A DNA stretch of 9,240 nt from Pseudomonadota bacterium (lineage in GTDB: Bacteria > Myxococcota > UBA9042 > PHBI01), in contig SXIE01000427.1 in assembly GCA_005772945.1 (NCBI GenBank), positions 1-9,240 on the forward strand, written 5' to 3'. The notes under the pieces are model-generated. The model was given only the letters and a program-made list of their open reading frames with translations, did no database searches and was not told the origin of the DNA. Below are positions 1-4,854 of the stretch, piece by piece (within the stretch, counting starts at the first letter, position 1; each line of letters begins with the position of its first letter). A program made the position numbers and the translations under genes.

Positions 1-154
1 CCTTCGCCTCCAGCTGCGAAAACCGCGCGAGCTTCTGCTCCAGGGCCGCGACCGTCACCTTCAGCTCGGCGATCTCCGCATCGCGAAGCGCGAGCTGTCG
101 GTCCCGCTCGACCAGCTGAGCTTCGAGCTCTGCGATCCGTTTCTCCGCGTCCAC
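1..154 (-). CDS. Partial coiled-coil protein, possible transposase N-terminus
   Basis: The frame opens at a GTG (154-152) and stays open for 51 codons to the left edge. It begins V-D-A-E-K-R-I-A-E-L-E-A-Q-L and continues with heptad-like spacing of Leu, Ile and Val among Glu, Arg, Lys and Gln, ending ...LEQKLARFSQLEAK. It is therefore almost certainly a coiled coil. N-termini of this type precede the zinc-binding region of IS66-family transposases, but no transposase core is in the window, so that identity is inference. The frame is the same as that of the upstream lipoprotein gene and is separated from it by that gene's TGA (181-179) and 24 bases. No clear Shine-Dalgarno sequence precedes the GTG, so the start is uncertain. 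It could instead be any coiled-coil protein, or a decayed 3' part of the lipoprotein gene. Confidence 0.45.
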   Translation of the reverse strand, partial: MDAEKRIAELEAQLVERDRQLALRDAEIAELKVTVAALEQKLARFSQLEAK

Positions 155-178
155 GCGCGACCGTACAGCACGGCGCGA

Positions 179-3100
179 TCACGCTGTCGATCCCCCTGCT
201 TGCAAGTGATCGAAACGATCCAGCTTTTCGGGGGCCTGAACGGATACGCGCGACCCGCTTGCTTCGACGAGCTTCGCGCTCGAACAGCCGTCACCATTGG
301 TCGAGTTTCCGTCCGAGCAACGCTGCTTGTAGCCCTCGGCCTCACAGCCATCGCCATCGATGGTGTTGCCGTCGCTGCACGAGGACACGGTGTTGAATTC
401 GACGTATCCCTCGCTCGCGCACCCGTCGCCGTCGACGACGTTGCCGTCGTTGCAGGCCGCCGGTACCGCGCTCTTGCACAGCGTCGATTCGGGCGCGCAC
501 GGCTCGACCCAACCGGAGCTCGAGCAACCGTCGCCACTGACCGCGTTGCCGTCGCTGCAGCTCACCAGTCCGGAACTCAGAAACGTCTGGAGACTCCACA
601 GCACCTGGTGATCCGAGCCGTCGATGCAGGTCGTGTCGACGTTGCAGCTGGCCGTGGAGCTCTGCTCCGCCATGAGGCCGGAGACTGCCTTGGCGCACGG
701 CGTCTTCCACACGCCGTTTTCCCCGCAACGCGAGAGCGTCTCGCGGGTCCCGTCGCCGTTCTCGTCCAGATCCGTTGCGCGAGCGATGTCGAGGACCTTG
801 TCCGGCATCCAGCTGCTGTTCCAGGTGACCATCGTCAGGTCGGGGCTCATGTTGGCGAACGTGCCGAGGTCGTAGACCTGTCCGCTGAGCGCGGCCTGGC
901 GCGCCCAGACGAGCTTCGCGATGTTGGAGCGATCGTTCCAGATCTGGCCGACGAACGGAGAGCGGGAACTGGCGCCGACGCGGACGACGGCCGACGGGGA
1001 TGCCAGCGCGACCGACGTGCGCTCGACGATGCCGGTGACGTCGACCGCGACGACCTCGTCCTCGCCGAACGCGCCACTCTCGAAACCGTTGAGGGGATGG
1101 GTCCGATACTGGTCGCCGTACGGGCTGAGGAGTCCGTCGGTCGAAAGGACGCACCACTGGCTCCAGTCGCTCGGAACGGCCGCGCCGCACGAGAGATGCG
1201 TGAAGGACGCCATGCCGCCAAGCGACGACCCGGTGAGGCGCGTGTCCGTGCCGGCGACGACGTCGCCCGCCGGGAGGATTTCGTTGTGCAGCGGGGGCTC
1301 GGCCGCGTCGTCGGGCAGGAGCACGGCCGAGACCGCGGCCTGCGTGCCGTTCGTGGTTGCGTGGTTCGAGTGTAGCTGCACGTAGGCGTCGTAGTGGCGG
1401 TCGCCGATCGCGACGCGGGTCATGCTCGAATGGGAGTTGATGGTCGCGATCTGGAGCTCGTGGGCGTGCGCGAGATCGAGATCGAGGCGGGCAAAGGCGA
1501 TGAGGAACCGTCCCTTGTCGTCGCCGACAGCTTTGTCGTCCGCGATGGTAGGGTCCTGGAGCAACTGGAGCGCGACCAGGGCCCAGCCGCCGCCCGGCAT
1601 GCTCCATGCGCCCCAGAACGCGACCCGATGGTAGCAGGCGGCCCCGGTGCAGGCGTTGACGTAGTCGACCGGGAAGTCGGCGAGAGACACCGCGTGCCCG
1701 CCGATGGTGTAGCGGGTTGCGTCCAGGAGCTGGGTCTCTTTGACGGAGACCTGGTAATTTGCAGGGGCATCGCCGCCGTCGACGCGCGCCGACGCGATGC
1801 GGACGTCGAGAATGACATCACCTTCGTATTTGGCACCCTCGAGAAATGGCGTCAGATCGGCGAATTGTCGGTGTTGGAGATTGCGGTTCTTCTTGACCCC
1901 GACCTTCGCGAGAAAGCAGTTCACATTGCTGCCGCAGGCTGCATTTTCCTTGAAGAAATCTGCCCAGTTGCTGATGGCGAGGTCCTGGCCGGTCTGCGTC
2001 TCATAGTAGAGTTCGGCGTTGTGGCGGACGATGTCTCGGTAGTCGAGCTTTCCGGAGGCGTCGAGGTCGCCTGCGGGCGCGTCCCAGCCGCTGTAGTCAG
2101 GGTCGGTCGACCCGGGAGTTTGCCAATTGGCCGGCCGGTCGCAGTAGAGAAGGAGACGCTCGACGAACTTGCCGCTGCCGGTCTGCTCGAGGATCGGCGC
2201 GTAGACCCCGTCGCTGCGCTGCTCCATGGCGCCCGTCGTGAACGGCTCCTGCGCCATCGGAAAGTGCAGGCGGCGACATCCATGCTTCTCGAAGAAGTCA
2301 TATCCCTTGGACTGTGAGTCGGCCCTGAGCTGTGTGTAGAGGAGTCGATTGACCGCGCGCTCCGGCGACTGGAACGAGGCGTTGCCGGCCGTGATGAGGT
2401 TCGGGTAGGTCGATGGGTCGTGGCCGTCGCGTGTCAGCTGCGTGAGGTTCACGGCGGCCAGGACCGTCGCCGGCAGGTTCGTCCACGTTCCGTTCGAGGC
2501 CGCGTCGGTCGGTGAGCAGCTGACAGCGAAGAACTCCGCGAACGCGAATCGCGCGGATTTCTCTTTCGTGCATCCGGTTGGCTCGACGAAGCGCGTCGTG
2601 TCGTCTTCCTGGGAGTTGCCGGCGTCGACCAGCGTCGTAGTGCCCGCGGTCCAACCGGCGCTGGTCCAGGTCTGGTACGTCAGTCGTTCCGTTTGCGGAC
2701 GCACGGCCGCGAACATCGTCGCGGGTTGGACGCGGGACCAGAACCGCACCTTTCCGAAGGCGCTCAAGTAGCTGTGGTACGTGCCCGTCCACTTGCCAGG
2801 ATCACTGGTGTCGGTGTCCACGGCCTCGACCCACTGGAACCCATAGCGCCGATGGCGTAGCTGGTTGCCGATCAGCAACCATTGACTGTCGGCGCTCCAC
2901 ACGCGCGCGTTCGAGTAGCTGACCGTTCCTGTGCTGGTGGCGCAGGGTGACTTCGTACAGCCGTTGCCAAAGGTGCCGTCCGGGTACGACTTGGTTCCGA
3001 GCGTGGAGGTCTTCAGGCCTTCCGTGGTCACGAGGCTCGATGCTGCCGTCGAGACCTGGTCGCGCGCCGTGAGGGCGGGCTTGGCGACCGTCGTCGTCGG

Positions 3101-3397
3101 GGCCCACAGGTCGGCCTTCGCGACCGCGGCACTCGCCGGCAGCGGCAACATCCCGTCGAGGATTCCCGAGGCAGATCCCTTGGCGATCGCGAGATCGACG
3201 AGGCGTCGACGCGCTCCGGCGTGCAGCGGATGAACCGCGTCGAGGGGGATCGCCGGGACGGGGTCGTCCACCGTGACGACATAGTCCCCCGGGTCGAGCT
3301 CGATGGGCGCGGCGCCTTCGTCGCAGGCAACGACGCCCGCGATCGTAAGAGCGGTCAGGACGCGGGCGTGAAGGAGGGACCGGGGTGTTCGAAGCAT
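179..3397 (-). CDS. Large secreted lipoprotein with Myxococcus-type Cys-rich repeats
   Basis: This is a 1072-residue protein of unknown function. Residues 1-24 form a lipoprotein signal: Arg3, Arg6 and Arg12, then a hydrophobic stretch ending V-V-A-C with lipidation at Cys25. Asp follows Cys25; in E. coli that retains lipoproteins in the inner membrane, but the rule may not hold here. The body (about 30-940) matches no family I recognise. It is rich in Trp, Tyr, Asp and Gly, with paired cysteines suited to an oxidising compartment. Residues 444-455 (D-L-D-A-S-G-K-L-D-Y-R-D) and 876-887 (D-L-D-E-N-G-D-G) resemble calcium-binding loops. Four C-x-DGN-x3-GDGC modules lie at 947-1041. A 31-residue tail follows, with no C-terminal membrane anchor. 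The ATG at 3397 is the only start after an in-frame TGA upstream, though its ribosome site is weak. A 109-base gap separates it from the MarR gene upstream on the same strand, so it may have its own promoter. Confidence 0.9.
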   Translation of the reverse strand: MLRTPRSLLHARVLTALTIAGVVACDEGAAPIELDPGDYVVTVDDPVPAIPLDAVHPLHAGARRRLVDLAIAKGSASGILDGMLPLPASAAVAKADLWAPTTTVAKPALTARDQVSTAASSLVTTEGLKTSTLGTKSYPDGTFGNGCTKSPCATSTGTVSYSNARVWSADSQWLLIGNQLRHRRYGFQWVEAVDTDTSDPGKWTGTYHSYLSAFGKVRFWSRVQPATMFAAVRPQTERLTYQTWTSAGWTAGTTTLVDAGNSQEDDTTRFVEPTGCTKEKSARFAFAEFFAVSCSPTDAASNGTWTNLPATVLAAVNLTQLTRDGHDPSTYPNLITAGNASFQSPERAVNRLLYTQLRADSQSKGYDFFEKHGCRRLHFPMAQEPFTTGAMEQRSDGVYAPILEQTGSGKFVERLLLYCDRPANWQTPGSTDPDYSGWDAPAGDLDASGKLDYRDIVRHNAELYYETQTGQDLAISNWADFFKENAACGSNVNCFLAKVGVKKNRNLQHRQFADLTPFLEGAKYEGDVILDVRIASARVDGGDAPANYQVSVKETQLLDATRYTIGGHAVSLADFPVDYVNACTGAACYHRVAFWGAWSMPGGGWALVALQLLQDPTIADDKAVGDDKGRFLIAFARLDLDLAHAHELQIATINSHSSMTRVAIGDRHYDAYVQLHSNHATTNGTQAAVSAVLLPDDAAEPPLHNEILPAGDVVAGTDTRLTGSSLGGMASFTHLSCGAAVPSDWSQWCVLSTDGLLSPYGDQYRTHPLNGFESGAFGEDEVVAVDVTGIVERTSVALASPSAVVRVGASSRSPFVGQIWNDRSNIAKLVWARQAALSGQVYDLGTFANMSPDLTMVTWNSSWMPDKVLDIARATDLDENGDGTRETLSRCGENGVWKTPCAKAVSGLMAEQSSTASCNVDTTCIDGSDHQVLWSLQTFLSSGLVSCSDGNAVSGDGCSSSGWVEPCAPESTLCKSAVPAACNDGNVVDGDGCASEGYVEFNTVSSCSDGNTIDGDGCEAEGYKQRCSDGNSTNGDGCSSAKLVEASGSRVSVQAPEKLDRFDHLQAGGSTA
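275..559 (-). repeat. Four tandem C-x-DGN-x3-GDGC modules in the lipoprotein
   Basis: Within the lipoprotein, residues 947, 982, 1007 and 1027 each begin a module of the form C-[SN]-D-G-N-x3-G-D-G-C. These are recognisable as Myxococcus cysteine-rich (DUF4215-like) repeats, which are typical of extracellular proteins of myxobacteria. At DNA level each module leaves a related segment on the plus strand containing GTTGCCGTCG(C/T)TGCA, with the most 3' copy (nearest position 275) the most diverged. Module lengths are 35, 25, 20 and about 15 residues. The first carries an extra C-x7-C insert. Confidence 0.85.
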
Positions 3398-3414
3398 GCG
3401 AACTAGATCGGCGA

Positions 3415-3441
3415 TTCTTGTGCCCTCTCACAGCACAAGAA
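3415..3441. promoter_or_regulatory. Perfect 9+9 inverted repeat, candidate operator upstream of the lipoprotein gene
   Basis: TTCTTGTGC (3415-3423) and GCACAAGAA (3433-3441) are exact inverted repeats separated by nine bases. The element lies 18-44 bases before the lipoprotein ATG and about 65 bases after the MarR stop. It is less GC-rich than its surroundings and no T-run follows on either strand, so it does not look like an intrinsic terminator. Binding by the neighbouring MarR protein is inference. A hairpin in the 5' untranslated RNA is the alternative. Confidence 0.5.
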
Positions 3442-3466
3442 CGTAACGATGTGTCAGCGCTTCGCG

Positions 3467-3487
3467 GGCCCGCCAGGGACGCGGGCC
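3467..3487. other. GC-rich 7-bp stem-loop downstream of the MarR gene
   Basis: GGCCCGC (3467-3473) and GCGGGCC (3481-3487) pair perfectly around a seven-base loop, 20-40 bases after the MarR stop. There is no U-tract after it in the minus-strand transcript, so it is at most a weak terminator or RNA-stabilising stem. The left arm also overlaps a 10-base palindrome, GCGGGCCCGC (3464-3473). Confidence 0.35.
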
Positions 3488-3506
3488 TCGCGCCCCCGAG
3501 CCGCGC

Positions 3507-4073
3507 CTACTTCTTGCCGAGTCTCTTCTTCGAAGGTGCCGGCGCCCCGACCTTTTTTGCGGCCGCGAGCTGCTTGACAGGAGGCGACTTCTTGGCGCCG
3601 ACCTCCTCGGTGCCTTCCTTGGTGGCGAACTCCTCGGCGAGGGCCGTCAGGACGGCGCGCACCGTGTCGAGCTGGGCGTCGGTGAAGCGGCCGAGCGCGC
3701 GTTTCACCGGGGCCTCGATGGTCGGGCCCTTGGCGTCGTTGGTCTTCTTGCCCTTGTCGGTGAGCTGCAGCGCGACCTTGCGGGCGTCGTCCTTGCTCTT
3801 GGCGCGCTCGACGAACCCGCCGAGCATGAGGCGCTGCACGATGCCGGTCATCGTCGACGGATGCAGATGAAGGACCTGCGCCACGTCGGACGCCGAGACG
3901 CCCGGCTGCTTGCCGACCACGCGCAGGACGAGGCGCTGCTGGCCGGTGACACCTTGCTGGCGCGCCATCGTCTTCGAGACGGACTGCAGCTGATGGTCGA
4001 CCGCCCACAAGAGGCGGAGAAAATCGAGAGAGCCCCCGAGCTTGGGGAGCTTGTCATCCTTGCTTTGCGCCAT
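3507..4073 (-). CDS. MarR-family transcriptional regulator with lysine-rich C-terminal tail
   Basis: The gene encodes a 188-residue winged helix-turn-helix regulator. Numbering from the ATG at 4073, residues 15-55 form the N-terminal dimer helices and the start of the DNA-binding domain. Residues 58-90 (G-V-S-A-S-D-V-A-Q-V-L-H-L-H-P-S-T-M-T) carry the HTH and recognition helix. Residues 94-108 (K-D-D-A-R-K-V-A-L-Q-L-T-D-K-G) are the classic MarR wing with the D-D-x-R signature. MarR proteins usually act as dimers on palindromic sites and respond to small ligands; the ligand here is unknown. The last 31 residues hold ten Lys/Arg among Ala and Pro, an unusual extension. The start at 4073 is preferred over the ATG at 4085 because GGAG lies six bases before it. 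The 5' end overlaps the glycosyltransferase gene by 20 bases, indicating co-expression. Confidence 0.88.
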   Translation of the reverse strand: MAQSKDDKLPKLGGSLDFLRLLWAVDHQLQSVSKTMARQQGVTGQQRLVLRVVGKQPGVSASDVAQVLHLHPSTMTGIVQRLMLGGFVERAKSKDDARKVALQLTDKGKKTNDAKGPTIEAPVKRALGRFTDAQLDTVRAVLTALAEEFATKEGTEEVGAKKSPPVKQLAAAKKVGAPAPSKKRLGKK

Positions 4074-4854
4074 TTCCCGCTCCATTTACGTCGGCTACGT
4101 CGGCCCCTTTCGAGGCGCGCTTCAGCGCGCGATCGAAGCGGAGCTTGATCACTTTGAGCATCGCTTCGCGAACGATGCGCCCTGACATTTTCGATTGGCC
4201 GACCTTGCGATCGGGGAACACGATCGGGACCTCGGCGATCCGGAAGCCGGCGAGGTGCGCGCGATAGGTCAGCTCGATTTGGAAGGCATAGCCCTTGGAC
4301 GTGACGCCGTCGAGGTCGATCGTCTCGAGGACGTGTCGCCGGAAGCACTTGAAACCGCCCGTCAAATCGCGAAAGCGCAGCCCCATCACGGTGCGCGCAT
4401 AGAGGTTGCCGCCGCGGCTGACGAGCTTGCGGAGCAGCGTCCAGTCCTCGGTGCCGCCGCCCGGCATGTAGCGACAGCCGAGCACCAGATCTGCATCCTG
4501 GGCGGCCGCGAGGAAGGTCGGCAGGTACTTCGGCTGGTGCGAGAAGTCGGCGTCCATCTCGAAGACGAACGCATAGTCGCGCGTAAGGGCCCACTTGAAC
4601 CCCGCGATGTAGGCGGTCCCGAGGCCGAGCTTGCCCGCGCGATGGAGGACGTGAACGCGGGGGTCGCGGGCGGCGCGCGCGTCGGCGAGCTGGCCGGTGC
4701 CGTCGGGGCTCGCGTCGTCGACGACCAGGATGTGGACGCCCGGGACCTCGGCGAAGATCGCGTCGATGAGGCGCGGCAGGTTGTCGCTCTCGTTGTAGGT
4801 CGGGACGATGATGAGGGTGCCGGCGCCGGGAGGCGTCGCGAGCGAGGTGGTCAT
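4054..4854 (-). CDS. GT2 glycosyltransferase, polyprenol-phosphate mannose synthase type
   Basis: This 266-residue protein is a DPM1-like GT2 enzyme. Such enzymes move mannose (sometimes another hexose) from a nucleotide sugar to polyprenyl phosphate on the cytosolic membrane face, giving a lipid-linked donor for envelope glycosylation. Visible motifs are V-P-T-Y-N-E (17-22), V-V-D-D-A-S-P-D-G-T (44-53, nucleotide binding), D-A-D-F-S-H (101-106, metal-binding DxD), G-C-R-Y-M-P-G-G (126-133), L-T-G-G-F-K-C (164-170), S-K-G-Y-A-F-Q and Q-S-K-M-S (220-224). There is no membrane domain, so this is the soluble catalytic type, and the length fits. The ATG shares its A with the upstream ligase stop (TGATG), and GGAG lies eight bases before it. 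A Gly/Ala/Asn-rich tail follows the domain. The exact donor sugar cannot be read from the sequence. Confidence 0.93.
   Translation of the reverse strand: MTTSLATPPGAGTLIIVPTYNESDNLPRLIDAIFAEVPGVHILVVDDASPDGTGQLADARAARDPRVHVLHRAGKLGLGTAYIAGFKWALTRDYAFVFEMDADFSHQPKYLPTFLAAAQDADLVLGCRYMPGGGTEDWTLLRKLVSRGGNLYARTVMGLRFRDLTGGFKCFRRHVLETIDLDGVTSKGYAFQIELTYRAHLAGFRIAEVPIVFPDRKVGQSKMSGRIVREAMLKVIKLRFDRALKRASKGADVADVNGAGNGAKQG
4080..4083 (-). promoter_or_regulatory. Ribosome binding site that decides the MarR start
   Basis: On the minus strand GGAG is followed by CGGGAA and then ATG at 4073. This is near-ideal spacing and favours this ATG over the one four codons earlier, which overlaps the GGAG itself. 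The site lies inside the 3' end of the glycosyltransferase gene. Confidence 0.6.

Noticed and set aside
208..220. Small hairpin GATCG-AAA-CGATC
   Set aside because: Five-base arms with a three-base loop are expected by chance in a window this size. It lies within coding sequence and no T-run follows.
200..2317. Two long plus-strand frames (200-1375 and 1394-2317)
   Set aside because: They are antisense to the lipoprotein, whose frame shows a signal peptide and cysteine repeats. The plus frames have no recognisable motifs.
3430..3457. Promoter with CTGACA as -35 for the lipoprotein gene
   Set aside because: CTGACA on the minus strand (3457-3452) is close to a -35 box, but no acceptable -10 lies at 16-18 bases. 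Promoters of these bacteria often differ from the E. coli type.
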